DNA of 64,000 nt from Pseudomonas kielensis (GCF_014236655.1 NZ_JACMYG010000001.1:1-64000); one strand, 5' to 3'; counted from the first letter of the stretch, positions 29,635 through 38,761 are shown. The notes: a model not told the origin generated them from the letters alone. Translations and numbers: made by a program.

Positions 29635-32037
29635 TTGGCCGAAGAAGAGATCTCACTCATCAGCCCTGACGAGGAGGCGAAGGTTAGAGCGGACAAGACC
29701 ATCGCTCCTGATCTATTCGCTATGGATTGCGGGCAACTCCCATTCGAACGCATGGGTGATGCTCATTTTGAGCTTTTAGTCGCAGACGTATATCGGGCCG
29801 AATACGAGCGCGACAATGACACCTGGTACGACGTGGTGGGTCGTCTCAACGATGGAGCCGACCAAGGTCGAGACGTCATTCTCTTCAAGGCAGGCGTTCC
29901 AGCTGGGGTTATCCAATGTAAGCGTCTAAAGAAAAAACTCGATCTCAGCACGGTGATTTACGAAACCTGCAAGTTCTTCCTTTATGCACACATCCGACCG
30001 CAAATTGCGCCCCCTGTCGGTGAAACGTTCCGATACTACTTTGCGGCGGCTGATGACGTAGCTACGGATGCTTTTGAGTTCCTTCAAGGGGAAGGTATCA
30101 AGCGATTCAACGACAGGCTGGGCGACTTCCAAGAAGCTTGTGAAAAAGTCTTCAACAAATCCAAGACTTTCCAGAAAAACGACTCACTTAACAAACTGAC
30201 CCCTGCCGAACTTTGCGCAATTGTTTGGCAGCGGATACCTACCTTAGAAACCAGGGCTCTGAGAAAAGATAGCTTGTCGGCCTTGGTAGGTAAGCACCCT
30301 TCGGTAAGAAATACATACTTCAAACTGGACTCGGATGCCGGCGAAACCCTAAAGGTCGTGCGGGATTACTTAGCGTCTCTTGGAGGGACATTGCCTACCG
30401 GAGAAGAGGCGTCCCTTAGCAAGATTCGTACGGAGTACATCAGTTGGGAGCTAAGAGAGGGAGATGACCTCAACGTATGCCTGATCCAAGGCCAAGATCT
30501 GTTGCCATTCTTGCAGGGCATGCTTAACCCGAAATCTGGAGCTCTTAAAGAGGTATTTGGCAGCAGACCTGTAGTTGTAACCGCCGGTTCGGCAGCAGCC
30601 ACGCCAGCGCAGTGGCTAGAAATTAACGAATTGGTAGAAGCGTATCCAAGCCCGCTCGTACTTCTAGTGGGGTGCGGGACAGTGACGGGGGTTCAACTCA
30701 ACGCCTGGCGAGTTGCCGACAACATCTCTTGGATCGATCCGCTCTGGGAGCCCGCGTCGGCTCAAGACTACAGAGCAGGATGGTGCTGGGTTACAAATGG
30801 CGCTGAGGGTGAGATCAGCTGCCATGTGCTGGTTGAAACCGCTCCTAAAGATCCAACCCTTGATCACGGCAGTTTCTCACTTCGACTCGCCTTCAAGGAC
30901 ATAATCATCTGGCCAACGTTAGGTGATGATTTCATAAATCCGGCGTCGAATAGAAACTCTCATTTGCGCAGACTGATTGCCAGTCAAGCGGAAGACAAAT
31001 TTAAACGCCCGAATCTGGTTTTGGCCTCCCTGCACATCGTTGATCTTATGGAAGTCGTGACATCACTCACCGACTACCATGCTCGCCGATTGATTTCCCC
31101 AGTTGCGATTGCGTCGGCGAACAGTGCCCGGCTTCAGAACTGTAAGATGCAGCTTCACAGCGCTACGGGTATCTTTCCTGCCATCGAAACCGCCCTACAC
31201 ACGCGATCAAGCCCTCCATCCATGCACCCCCCCAGCCGCGTGATGCGTAGGAGCACGAGCGGCAGTCTTACGCTGACGCTCACTTGGGATACGAATATCA
31301 CTCTGAAGCGTGCTAGAGGCCATCGATTGCAAGCTGGAGGTATCACATGCGACCTGATGCCAGCAGCGGTCGAGATGCATGAGCTCTTTGATCGACATCC
31401 GCCTTCCAGCTACTGCATTCCAGAGGTAAGGAATCAACTAGCTCTATTGGACAAATTGATCGAGCAAGGAGAGCTGACAGATTCGCAGTCGTTTGCCTAT
31501 CAGACACGCCACGGCGTGGCGCCGGAAAAAGCATTCACCCTGGAAGACCTGGCCACCTCTGGGAAATATGTAATGAAGGCATTTTCCGCCCTCAGTTATC
31601 TCAAGTCCCACGGCAGCGCAACATGGATAACAGAGCCTGGATCGAAAGGTCATCTTCAGCTCAGCGCAGCGAGCGAAGGTGAGTACAACGTGCTCGCGTG
31701 GACAAATGATGACTACCTAGTAAGGCAGATGACCGTAGAGCTTTACAAGTGGGCGAGAGACACCGCCAACCACCCTCATCTAGTCGTCTTTGCCAATGCA
31801 GAGGGCAGAGTCAAAGACCAAAAGCTGGGCGAACTTAATAGTGAAGGCGAAGAACGCCTGGACATCACGGCAGCCCCAGGCCAACGAGGGTCATTCACAG
31901 AAGTCGGCATGGTGAATCGAGTGTATGTATTTCCACTTGATGAGGTTCACTCATGCTGCGACGAAGAGGAGACAATCGCGGTTGAGGACTTCATGGATGA
32001 CATTTCCACTCGCAGGAAGAATCTAGATGCTCAATGA
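29635..32037 (+). CDS. ABC-three-component system effector with nuclease-like N-terminus
   Basis: An 800-aa protein and first gene of a three-gene operon. Residues about 35-110 look like an Mrr/PD-(D/E)xK nuclease: FERMGDAHFELLVADVY, GADQGRDVILF (Asp about 79) and GVIQCKRLKK (Gln about 94, Lys about 96). The remaining 650 residues match no domain I can name and may be the C-terminal target or assembly region known from ABC-3C effectors. The start is TTG 29635, supported by AGGAG 6 nt upstream; the next in-frame ATG would cut into the nuclease domain. Its stop overlaps the next start by 11 bp, so the proteins probably form one complex. Confidence 0.75.
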   Translation: MAEEEISLISPDEEAKVRADKTIAPDLFAMDCGQLPFERMGDAHFELLVADVYRAEYERDNDTWYDVVGRLNDGADQGRDVILFKAGVPAGVIQCKRLKKKLDLSTVIYETCKFFLYAHIRPQIAPPVGETFRYYFAAADDVATDAFEFLQGEGIKRFNDRLGDFQEACEKVFNKSKTFQKNDSLNKLTPAELCAIVWQRIPTLETRALRKDSLSALVGKHPSVRNTYFKLDSDAGETLKVVRDYLASLGGTLPTGEEASLSKIRTEYISWELREGDDLNVCLIQGQDLLPFLQGMLNPKSGALKEVFGSRPVVVTAGSAAATPAQWLEINELVEAYPSPLVLLVGCGTVTGVQLNAWRVADNISWIDPLWEPASAQDYRAGWCWVTNGAEGEISCHVLVETAPKDPTLDHGSFSLRLAFKDIIIWPTLGDDFINPASNRNSHLRRLIASQAEDKFKRPNLVLASLHIVDLMEVVTSLTDYHARRLISPVAIASANSARLQNCKMQLHSATGIFPAIETALHTRSSPPSMHPPSRVMRRSTSGSLTLTLTWDTNITLKRARGHRLQAGGITCDLMPAAVEMHELFDRHPPSSYCIPEVRNQLALLDKLIEQGELTDSQSFAYQTRHGVAPEKAFTLEDLATSGKYVMKAFSALSYLKSHGSATWITEPGSKGHLQLSAASEGEYNVLAWTNDDYLVRQMTVELYKWARDTANHPHLVVFANAEGRVKDQKLGELNSEGEERLDITAAPGQRGSFTEVGMVNRVYVFPLDEVHSCCDEEETIAVEDFMDDISTRRKNLDAQ

Positions 32038-32596
32038 ACTGATCAAGATCTTGGATGAGCGAGCTATCGATGCAGGGTTCGCATCACCTCAAGAGGGGCT
32101 CCTGATATTCGATAACGACCCTCACTGGCCTGGCCCGCCGTTGCCAACCCAAGAAAGATATTGGTCAACGAAATTTGCGGCGGTTCTGCTCGTGCGGATC
32201 GAAGGCTCTTCATATGATGAAGTCTGGGCAGAAACTAGGCAGGCCGAAGCTTTTCTGGATGCGGGACTTCTGCGGCTGGAGAAAAAGGGATCCGTCGTGG
32301 ACGGATATCTAGTTCTGGCGCTCGCGGGAATGACTGATGAGCTGAAGCCTTTCATGAACGAAGTCGAAAAAGACACACGATTCGTGAGAAAGCATGTTGT
32401 GTACCCTGGCGCCGGTGATTGGCAACGTTGCCAGCGAATTACCCCACTTGGGCTGGCGTCGCCATTAGGGCAGACCGAATTCTCAGCATTCGACACTAAC
32501 AACGAGAATGTGACTAGCTTACTGCAGGCACTCGCCGGATCGACCGGAAAGGTACTCGCCCGCCAACATGGAAAGAAGTGGGATTTGAATGAATAA
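32027..32596 (+). CDS. ABC-three-component middle component (LmuC-like)
   Basis: A 189-aa protein overlapping both neighbours (11 bp at its start, 8 bp at its end). It begins with a short helix (LNELIKILDERAIDAGF) and continues as an alpha/beta protein (TKFAAVLLVRIEG). Size and position match the middle component of ABC-3C/Lamassu systems, which bridges the SMC-like ATPase and the effector. The assignment rests mainly on operon structure. Confidence 0.65.
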   Translation: MLNELIKILDERAIDAGFASPQEGLLIFDNDPHWPGPPLPTQERYWSTKFAAVLLVRIEGSSYDEVWAETRQAEAFLDAGLLRLEKKGSVVDGYLVLALAGMTDELKPFMNEVEKDTRFVRKHVVYPGAGDWQRCQRITPLGLASPLGQTEFSAFDTNNENVTSLLQALAGSTGKVLARQHGKKWDLNE

Positions 32597-35345
32597 CTCA
32601 GCCATAAAATTCCTCTCGGTCGAAATCAGAAATTTTCGGGGCGTGCCAAAAGTCCTGAAAATACCTCTGGATGCACGTCTTACCATCATCCACGCTGCCA
32701 ATGGAACCGGCAAAAGCACCATTTGCTATGCGCTGGAGTGGCTGCTAACAAACAAGGTGAACGACCTTCCAACGACCACTGATTTTTCTTGCGAATGGGG
32801 GTCAGGTGATACTGCTGTCCACGTTGAATGCGAGATCAACGGTGTCCGGTACGAGCTAGAACGAATCAAGGGCAAAGCCTGGATCAAAGCCGCATCCGAC
32901 AAGAAAATGAAGCAAATTAAAGATCCTGATCTGCTGGGAATGTTAACCCCTACCTCAGTCTCAGGTAGTACCGCGCAAGCTACTAGCAAAGCCCGGCGGG
33001 ATTGGCTGCGCAACAGCCGATGGCTGTATGCAAACTCCCTAGCCCTTCTTGTAGATAACAGCGAATCAGGAACCCGACAGCAAATATTTGCCGACATACT
33101 CGGGCTTGGCCATCTCGCTAGCACGCTCAGCAATCTGAAGGAGTATCGCAATGAGCTGCCCAAGACCCAAGGTTTGGAGACAAAGCTAAAGGGCCTTTTG
33201 GCAAAAATCAAAATTCTTGAGGCAAGGCTAACTCAAGGTCAGCAGGGGCGCGATCAAGCCATTCCGAAGCTGAACGCAGTGTTATCTGGGTTTCCTGACA
33301 GTCAGCTATCGGGAAGCCTTTTGGATGACTTCAAAAATGCCCAGCTGAAAGTCGCCAGGCTGCTGCAAAGCACCAGGCAACAAAAGGGGATATTAGATCT
33401 ACTGCTCGAAGGGTGGGCAGGATATGAGTCCAGCATGCAGCAGCTCGTGACTAGCAGAAAGCAGCTTAAAGAAACCACAGACACCAGCGAAACTTTGACC
33501 AAGGAACATCGCCATCTCTCGGGGCAAATTGCTGAGGTCGATATAAGCATCGGCCAAGCCAAGCTAGGCGTGGGGTGGGCGCAATCACAAACGGCCCTTC
33601 TTGACCAATGGGACAAAGTGGCCAAGAGCGAAATCATCGCTAGAAGAAACCATGACACCGTCAATTTCTTCAAGGCTGTGGAGGATGAGTTTGTCGAATA
33701 CAACTGGGACGACAACCGACAACAGGAATGGCTGAGCGCCTTGGAGTATCTGATCCACAACAAAGATACGCTGCTTGGCCTCCTACAGCAAAGGTCTGAC
33801 CTTCTGCGGAGCCCTGTCCCTCCGCCAGCAAACTTCATCCAAATATCAAAATCTGCCAATGACGCCTCGCGAGAACGCGAGAAGGCTCAAGCCGAATTCG
33901 ACGCGCTGTCAAATGTGGTAGATCGCTTGAGGGCGTTAGGGCATGAAGCAGCGGAGAATTCGATAACCGGTCATTGTCCACTCTGCAGCCACGACTGGGG
34001 GGATGCGGAAGCCTTGCGCCAGCACCTCACCTACGCTGCGATAACTCCGGAGATACAGGTCGCTAAGACCAAACTGCAGACTGCTCAGAAAACGGAGAAG
34101 CTTTGGAGCGACTCATTACAGGCCGCGCGCTCTCAGCAAAAATCCGCCGAGAACTACACCGCTCTGCTTGAGTCAGTACGCGATAGTTTGAAGGCATTTG
34201 AGTCGAAAACAGGCTACCTCGCCATCATGGGTAAGGACGAATTTTTAGAGTCCGACATTATTCACTTTGAAGGCCTAAGAGCTCGACTCATAGTTGTGAT
34301 CGGGACGAAAAAGGTTGCTCGATCACTGCTAGAGGTTGAAGATTTCTTTAAATCCCCATCCTCTCCCAACGCGATCACCAGAGTTTTGGAGGCGCGTCAA
34401 AGACTGGCTCAGTATTCGGAGCACTACCAGCGCCAATTGGAAGCGACTACATTAGAGCGCACAAACATTGCTCGGTCTGTGGACGAGAAGCTTCGGGCCA
34501 TCCAAGCCAAGGCCCAAGAGTCCAATCAACTCAACGCCAGCATCGCGGCGATTTCCCAAGTTGTAAATCGGTTTCAAAACCAGTGGAACCAGGTTAACGA
34601 TGGCCATCCAATTTCGAAAGAGCTGCACGCGGCCACCCAAACTCGCGTAGAGGCGGAACTCATCAGGGCGGAAGGATACGAATCGGAAATCGCCGAATGC
34701 CAAGTGTTGCTGAGTGTCGAAGATGACTCTGGAAAATTGATCGAGCTTCAGAAAGAAAAGTCGGCTGTGAGCAAAAAGCTACAAACAGGTCAAAATCACA
34801 TCCTCACAGCTGATGAAGCTATTAATCGATATGGTGATCATGTTCGTGATGTGACTGTATCAAGCCTGTCTCCGCTCTTGAGCCCAGCAACAGAACTATT
34901 CTCGCGAATGCATGCCAATGAGGTGTATCACAAGCTAAGCGTATCTGGGGACGACCTGAACTGGATGGTGCTTGCAGAAGGTAACGATACTCCGCTGGCA
35001 GCGCAGGAAAAATTGAGTCAAGGCCAGCGACAGGATTTGGCCCTGTCACTTTACCTGGCCAGGGCTAAGTCCACTGGAGGCAGCTTCCTACTTGATGAGC
35101 CAATCGCACACTTGGACGACCTCAACAGGGTCGCCATGCTAGACATATTCAGGCTCGTAGCTACTTCGATGGATCACATGAACCTGATCCTGACGACCGC
35201 GAGCGATACCCTGGCAAGACATCTGGCGCAGAAGTTCTCCAGTCTGCCCGATGAATACCTTTTGAATACTATCCACCTTGAGGGCAATCCTCGGACAGGT
35301 GTCAAGGCCACGGTGACCAGAAACACTTCAACTGCAGCAGAATAG
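32589..35345 (+). CDS. Rad50/SMC-like ABC ATPase (LmuB-like)
   Basis: A 918-aa SMC-family ATPase. The N-terminal lobe has NFRG and Walker A ANGTGKST (about 37-44). Long coiled coils flank a zinc-hook-like CPLC (about 463-466). The C-terminal lobe has signature LSQGQRQDL (about 808) and Walker B FLLDEP followed by IAHLDD (about 832). Such proteins sense or bind DNA ends and activate a partner nuclease in Lamassu and other ABC-3C defence systems. It overlaps the middle-component gene by 8 bp and ends the operon; a strong hairpin follows. Confidence 0.85.
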   Translation: MNNSAIKFLSVEIRNFRGVPKVLKIPLDARLTIIHAANGTGKSTICYALEWLLTNKVNDLPTTTDFSCEWGSGDTAVHVECEINGVRYELERIKGKAWIKAASDKKMKQIKDPDLLGMLTPTSVSGSTAQATSKARRDWLRNSRWLYANSLALLVDNSESGTRQQIFADILGLGHLASTLSNLKEYRNELPKTQGLETKLKGLLAKIKILEARLTQGQQGRDQAIPKLNAVLSGFPDSQLSGSLLDDFKNAQLKVARLLQSTRQQKGILDLLLEGWAGYESSMQQLVTSRKQLKETTDTSETLTKEHRHLSGQIAEVDISIGQAKLGVGWAQSQTALLDQWDKVAKSEIIARRNHDTVNFFKAVEDEFVEYNWDDNRQQEWLSALEYLIHNKDTLLGLLQQRSDLLRSPVPPPANFIQISKSANDASREREKAQAEFDALSNVVDRLRALGHEAAENSITGHCPLCSHDWGDAEALRQHLTYAAITPEIQVAKTKLQTAQKTEKLWSDSLQAARSQQKSAENYTALLESVRDSLKAFESKTGYLAIMGKDEFLESDIIHFEGLRARLIVVIGTKKVARSLLEVEDFFKSPSSPNAITRVLEARQRLAQYSEHYQRQLEATTLERTNIARSVDEKLRAIQAKAQESNQLNASIAAISQVVNRFQNQWNQVNDGHPISKELHAATQTRVEAELIRAEGYESEIAECQVLLSVEDDSGKLIELQKEKSAVSKKLQTGQNHILTADEAINRYGDHVRDVTVSSLSPLLSPATELFSRMHANEVYHKLSVSGDDLNWMVLAEGNDTPLAAQEKLSQGQRQDLALSLYLARAKSTGGSFLLDEPIAHLDDLNRVAMLDIFRLVATSMDHMNLILTTASDTLARHLAQKFSSLPDEYLLNTIHLEGNPRTGVKATVTRNTSTAAE

Positions 35346-35363
35346 CCCGATACAGGTGTGAGA

Positions 35364-35396
35364 AACGGCCAGTGAAAGGAATGATCACTGGCCGTT
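35364..35396 (+). terminator. Hairpin terminator of the ABC three-component operon
   Basis: AACGGCCAGTG (35364-35374) pairs perfectly with CACTGGCCGTT (35386-35396), with an 11-nt loop, 18 bp past the stop. The T run after it is weak. Confidence 0.65.
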
Positions 35397-35416
35397 CAAT
35401 TGCTCCCCCCAGGTTT

Positions 35417-35505
35417 AGGCAAGCGGAGCACGCAGGCAACTCGGCAGAGACGTGAGGATGTAAGCCCGTCACAGCCAAGACCTGCATGGTCTGGGTTCAA
35501 CCATG
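35417..35505 (+). repeat. Dispersed structured repeat, copy C
   Basis: Contains GGCAAGCGGAGCACGCAGGC, GTGAGGATGTAAGCCCG, the hairpin AGACC...GGTCT and GGGTTCAACCATGG. These blocks occur in the same order as in copies A, B and D, but on the opposite strand to A and B. Confidence 0.65.
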
Positions 35506-35540
35506 GCCTCATACAAAGCGCCCAGTCACCCCGTAAAAGA

Positions 35541-35924
35541 TCACTGCAACACTCGTGGAGTGAAATGGTGCTGCCCCTGTGAAAGCCTTAGAAAATCGCG
35601 CAGGCTCGCACGCCCATTACCGCGCTGAAACGTCGCGAGCACGTAGCGTGAATTCACTGTGGTCAGCACCCAGAAACGGCCCTCGCGCTCCGCTTTAATC
35701 ACGTCAGAAGTCCGGATCAGGTGACCGTCGCCGAACCGTCCATATTGGTCTTTGCGGTTGTGACCAAACACTACGCCTAATCCAGCACGAGCCTTTATGG
35801 ATACTCCGCAGAGATAGGCTGTTATCGGTTTGTCGAAGCCTTGCGCCTGTGCTTTTAGGATTCGTGCAAGATCGAAATCTGTATGTCGTTTCCCATGAAA
35901 ATCTACATCCAAAGTGTTCAGCAT
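35541..35924 (-). CDS. Hypothetical protein, DUF6957-like paralogue
   Basis: A 127-aa protein with AAGGAG about 7 nt before ATG 35924. Its middle (VVFGHNRKDQYGRFGDGHLIR, then TTVNSRYVLATF) aligns with the 130-aa protein at 36504-36896 (VFAHNVAEDSQGRF, then FETRNTIYVLIG), so the two are paralogues. I believe this is the Pseudomonas DUF6957 family, from memory of its motifs. Function unknown. Confidence 0.65.
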   Translation of the reverse strand: MLNTLDVDFHGKRHTDFDLARILKAQAQGFDKPITAYLCGVSIKARAGLGVVFGHNRKDQYGRFGDGHLIRTSDVIKAEREGRFWVLTTVNSRYVLATFQRGNGRASLRDFLRLSQGQHHFTPRVLQ

Positions 35925-36014
35925 AATTGCGCTCCTTCCGCAGCCCGTATGGCGTTACCAAGAAATCCACACGGAACCATCTGCGCTGATATCGTGCGGT
36001 ATTTTTGGTAAATA

Positions 36015-36461
36015 TCAGGCTGTACGAATCATGTTCACGTGATAGATCGGACGAAGGTTGCTCAGCACATCAGTGTTGAAGCCAGGTTGGTGAGAGTTGT
36101 GATACTTGGAGCCGGTCTCTACCTCCAGCAGGCAAACAACGCACTCGCTTTGGTCTTCACCAAGCATCACTTTGGTCAGAGGCTCCATGCGCCAGCCTCC
36201 CTTTCCGTTCATATGGGCGGGAGTGACTACTTGTACCTCTGTAATGATCGTCTCAGCGTCTTGGGCAATCAGCACCTGCTGCAGTCGAGGTTCGCTGTCG
36301 ATCATTAGAACCGCCTCGGAAATTCTGCCCTCGGTCTCAGCCTGGACGGTTACGTGATACCAGTGATTACGAAGCACTTTGGATACCTGATGCCATTGGT
36401 ACTGACCTTCACCGAACATACCGGGGAGACCGAGCATGTCGGCGTCGTGTGTTCTAAACAT
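36015..36461 (-). CDS. Hypothetical protein (148 aa)
   Basis: Starts MFRTHDADMLGLPGMFGEG, with AAGGA about 7 nt before ATG 36461. It is rich in beta-like segments (WYHVTVQAETEGRISEAVLM, CVVCLLEVETG). It lies between the two DUF6957-like genes on the same strand, so the three probably form an operon. No family is recognised. Confidence 0.6.
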   Translation of the reverse strand: MFRTHDADMLGLPGMFGEGQYQWHQVSKVLRNHWYHVTVQAETEGRISEAVLMIDSEPRLQQVLIAQDAETIITEVQVVTPAHMNGKGGWRMEPLTKVMLGEDQSECVVCLLEVETGSKYHNSHQPGFNTDVLSNLRPIYHVNMIRTA

Positions 36462-36503
36462 CGTATGTCCTTGGGACTCAAGGGGCTCCGACGCGGAGCG
36501 CAG

Positions 36504-36896
36504 TTAACAGAAAGAGAAAACTTCCTTCAGGGTTGCGGGCTGTTCATGACCAGGGCCAATCAAGACGTAGATGGTGTTTCTGGTTTCGAACAGAACACCT
36601 CCGTTGAAACTGGTGCACATGGTTGAACGAACCCAGTCGCCCCGCTCGAAACGACCTTGGCTATCCTCGGCCACGTTATGAGCAAACACGATCATCGGGA
36701 GTTGACCCGATGCATGAACCTTGGAGAGCTCTTCGGGGGTGACTTCGATACGAAATATTGTCCAATCTCGAACCAAGCAGTAAGGCTTTCCGGGAAAACG
36801 TTGGTTCACCAGCGCTCGCGCTTCAGAGCTGCTCGACATGCCTTCCAGTGGTGTACGTGGCCCTTTCATGAAGTCGGGTTCTTCGACGCTAGCCAT
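36504..36896 (-). CDS. Hypothetical protein, DUF6957-like
   Basis: A 130-aa protein with the pattern YCLVRDWTIFRIEVTPEELS, VFAHNVAEDSQGRF, GDWVRST and ETRNTIYVLIGPG, which I associate with DUF6957, a family seen mostly in Pseudomonas. It is a paralogue of the 127-aa protein nearby. It is divergent from the HTH regulator gene, which may control it. Confidence 0.65.
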   Translation of the reverse strand: MASVEEPDFMKGPRTPLEGMSSSSEARALVNQRFPGKPYCLVRDWTIFRIEVTPEELSKVHASGQLPMIVFAHNVAEDSQGRFERGDWVRSTMCTSFNGGVLFETRNTIYVLIGPGHEQPATLKEVFSFC

Positions 36897-37073
36897 TAGG
36901 CCTCCCCTCAGTAATTAACATCAAATTGACAACTCAACCCTCTCTGCCTGCCGCTCACGATGGCTTGGCTGATCCAAGGCAGCACTGCGTTCTCTAGGCC
37001 AAGCGCATGGGCAAGCCCATTAAACCTCTACGGAAGTCCAAAGGCAATCATAACGAACCTAATTGGGCGTGTT

Positions 37074-37607
37074 ATGACGCTCTCGAGTGTGGCTTTATCC
37101 TCAGCTTTGGTTGGGGAAAAACCGATGGATGCGGCAGAAGCACTGGCTGTCGTGGTTCGTGGGATTCGCAGAGGCCAAGGTTTGTCCCAAGAGGACATCA
37201 ACAATCTCGGGCGCTCTCATTTCAGCCGGATAGAGCGGGGGGAAGTAAGTATCGGACTCGATGTCTTGGTGAAGCTCGCCGGGATCCTAGACCTCGATCC
37301 GGCTACGCTCCTGCTTATGGCGACCTCCATGCAAAATCACGAGTCATTCAAAGACGGTCAAAAACGTCTTTCGAAGCAGCTGGCAAGAATCAGAAAGGCA
37401 GGGATTGATCTTGAGATTGAGTCGCAGGCTCGGGTTGGGAAGCCACGTCCTGGTCGACCAGCTCGCCCTGAGGCGGCTATTAATGCCATTGAGGCCAATC
37501 GGTTGAAGCAGTCGGGAATGCCTGTCGTTGAGATCGCGGAAAAGTTGGGGCTTTCAGAAGCGACTGTTCGTAGATATTTGAAAACAACCAAGCCCGAACA
37601 GCAGTGA
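37074..37607 (+). CDS. XRE-type regulator with second helix-turn-helix
   Basis: A protein of about 177 aa. An XRE/Cro HTH spans roughly residues 22-80 (GIRRGQGLSQEDINNLGRSHFSRIERG, LDVLVKLAGILDLDP). The C-terminus carries a resolvase-type HTH (GMPVVEIAEKLGLSEATVRRYLK), preceded by GKPRPGRPARPEA, an AT-hook-like stretch. Two DNA-binding modules in one chain are unusual. ATG 37074 is the reported start; ATG 37125 with GGGGAAAA upstream is an alternative that keeps both domains. Confidence 0.75.
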   Translation: MTLSSVALSSALVGEKPMDAAEALAVVVRGIRRGQGLSQEDINNLGRSHFSRIERGEVSIGLDVLVKLAGILDLDPATLLLMATSMQNHESFKDGQKRLSKQLARIRKAGIDLEIESQARVGKPRPGRPARPEAAINAIEANRLKQSGMPVVEIAEKLGLSEATVRRYLKTTKPEQQ

Positions 37608-37614
37608 TTTTTGA

Positions 37615-37980
37615 ATGACCAGCACCAGGCTGAAAATGTCCCAAGAAGGTTTGCTGTGGAAGACTGCCCTAAGCCATCTTGGCGCCACAGAGTTGCATCA
37701 AGTCGTGGTCGGCTTATGGGTAGAAGCAGGGCCTTCCCCCCGAGCAACCGTCGAGTACCTGGAAATTCTGCACATTGGCAATGACGTGCTGAATATACTG
37801 AGAATTGCCCAAGTAGCTGTAGGTGCGGTAGTACCTTACAGGCCGGTTGAGCCAGACAGGATTGCGATCTATTCTGCTCATGCGGAGCATCTCGCCGACA
37901 AGTTGTTGGAGGCCATGCCAGTCGGAAAGCTGCCTCCCAGCTTGAAGGGTGCAAGGCTTGAGGTCGATCTAGGAATGTAG
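37615..37980 (+). CDS. Hypothetical protein (121 aa)
   Basis: Starts 7 bp after the regulator, so probably co-transcribed. MSQEGLLWK at 37636 is another possible start; neither has a clear ribosome site. It has short beta-like segments (HQVVVGLWVEAG, RIAQVAVGAVVPY). No family is recognised. Confidence 0.5.
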   Translation: MTSTRLKMSQEGLLWKTALSHLGATELHQVVVGLWVEAGPSPRATVEYLEILHIGNDVLNILRIAQVAVGAVVPYRPVEPDRIAIYSAHAEHLADKLLEAMPVGKLPPSLKGARLEVDLGM

Positions 37981-38081
37981 GTCGAGCGCGGGGTGATTCA
38001 TACACTCTTCCAGTGGACACGCTGGAGAAGCCATCCTAGTAGAATTCGTCGAGCTGATTACCGCCCCCTTTGAGATGTTCT

Positions 38082-38417
38082 ATGAACTCTGAATTAACTG
38101 AAGAAGAAATGCGTCGTGCGTTATTCGGTACGCCTCAGCCCGAGGAGCAGATGTCTGCCCCTGTAGTAGAGGAGCCAGTGGAAGAAGTTGTGCTCGCGAA
38201 ACCGGTGGTCGCTCCAACAGCCAAGAAGAAAGTAGCGAAAGCATTCACGCCCAGGCTGAGGGTCACGTTACGCGTTGGAAACGAGTTTGAAGGGAAAATG
38301 GTCGAGTTGATTCACGAGGCTGATACGTTGAGCTCATTGCTTGCTGAGCAGGAGGCTGTGAAGGCTGCTAGGAAGAAGTACAAGTACGTGGAAGTGGTAT
38401 CGGTTAAATCCATGTAA
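38082..38417 (+). CDS. Hypothetical protein with acidic and basic halves
   Basis: A 111-aa protein. The N-terminal half is acidic and Val/Pro-rich (EEPVEEVVLAKPVVAPTAKK), probably disordered. The C-terminal half is compact and basic (LRVTLRVGNEFEGKMVEL, ARKKYKYVEVVSV). No domain is recognised. It ends about 150 bp before the fluoride riboswitch and belongs to a different unit. Confidence 0.55.
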   Translation: MNSELTEEEMRRALFGTPQPEEQMSAPVVEEPVEEVVLAKPVVAPTAKKKVAKAFTPRLRVTLRVGNEFEGKMVELIHEADTLSSLLAEQEAVKAARKKYKYVEVVSVKSM

Positions 38418-38533
38418 ATGCGCCAAATGACCTAGTCGTGCAACGGGTCGGCCCGTACATGGATCATTGATCAAACATCTTGCCTGGCTAAAGGGCCTTC
38501 AGATCGCTTGCATGCAACTGCTCTTGATGCCTC

Positions 38534-38561
38534 TTGATGCCATTGGCGCTGATGCTATAGG
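38534..38561 (+). promoter_or_regulatory. Sigma70-type promoter of the fluoride operon
   Basis: TTGATG (38534-38539) and TATAGG (38556-38561), 16 bp apart, would start transcription at about 38568, just before the aptamer. The 10-bp unit CTCTTGATGC is duplicated in tandem at 38521-38540, giving two possible -35 boxes. Confidence 0.6.
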
Positions 38562-38570
38562 ATCAGATCA

Positions 38571-38617
38571 GGAGATGGCATTCCTCCTTTAACCGCCTTC
38601 GTGCTGATGATGCCTAC
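38571..38617 (+). ncRNA. Fluoride (crcB) riboswitch
   Basis: The conserved elements appear in order: GGAGATGGCATTCCTCC (P1/P2 region), AACCGCC, then CTGATGATGCCTAC. This is the crcB-motif RNA that binds fluoride through Mg2+ ions. A fluoride exporter gene follows, as known for this class. Fluoride should switch on the operon. Confidence 0.95.
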
Positions 38618-38650
38618 GTGAACCCTGGACAGGGTGCGTAGGTGTGTCTC

Positions 38651-38673
38651 CCTGTCCTCCATTTTAGGACAGG
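38651..38673 (+). promoter_or_regulatory. Expression-platform hairpin of the fluoride riboswitch
   Basis: CCTGTCC (38651-38657) pairs with GGACAGG (38667-38673). CTGGACAGG at about 38624-38632 can pair alternatively, which could form a switch. No T run follows, so translational or Rho-linked control may apply. Confidence 0.5.
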
Positions 38674-38761
38674 CTATGATCTTACCCTCCGAGTTTCCCT
38701 TTTCTTTCAGCGCGAGCCTCTTGCGAGTTAGTCCACTCAGGTCTGATGAGGTGGGCTCGCC

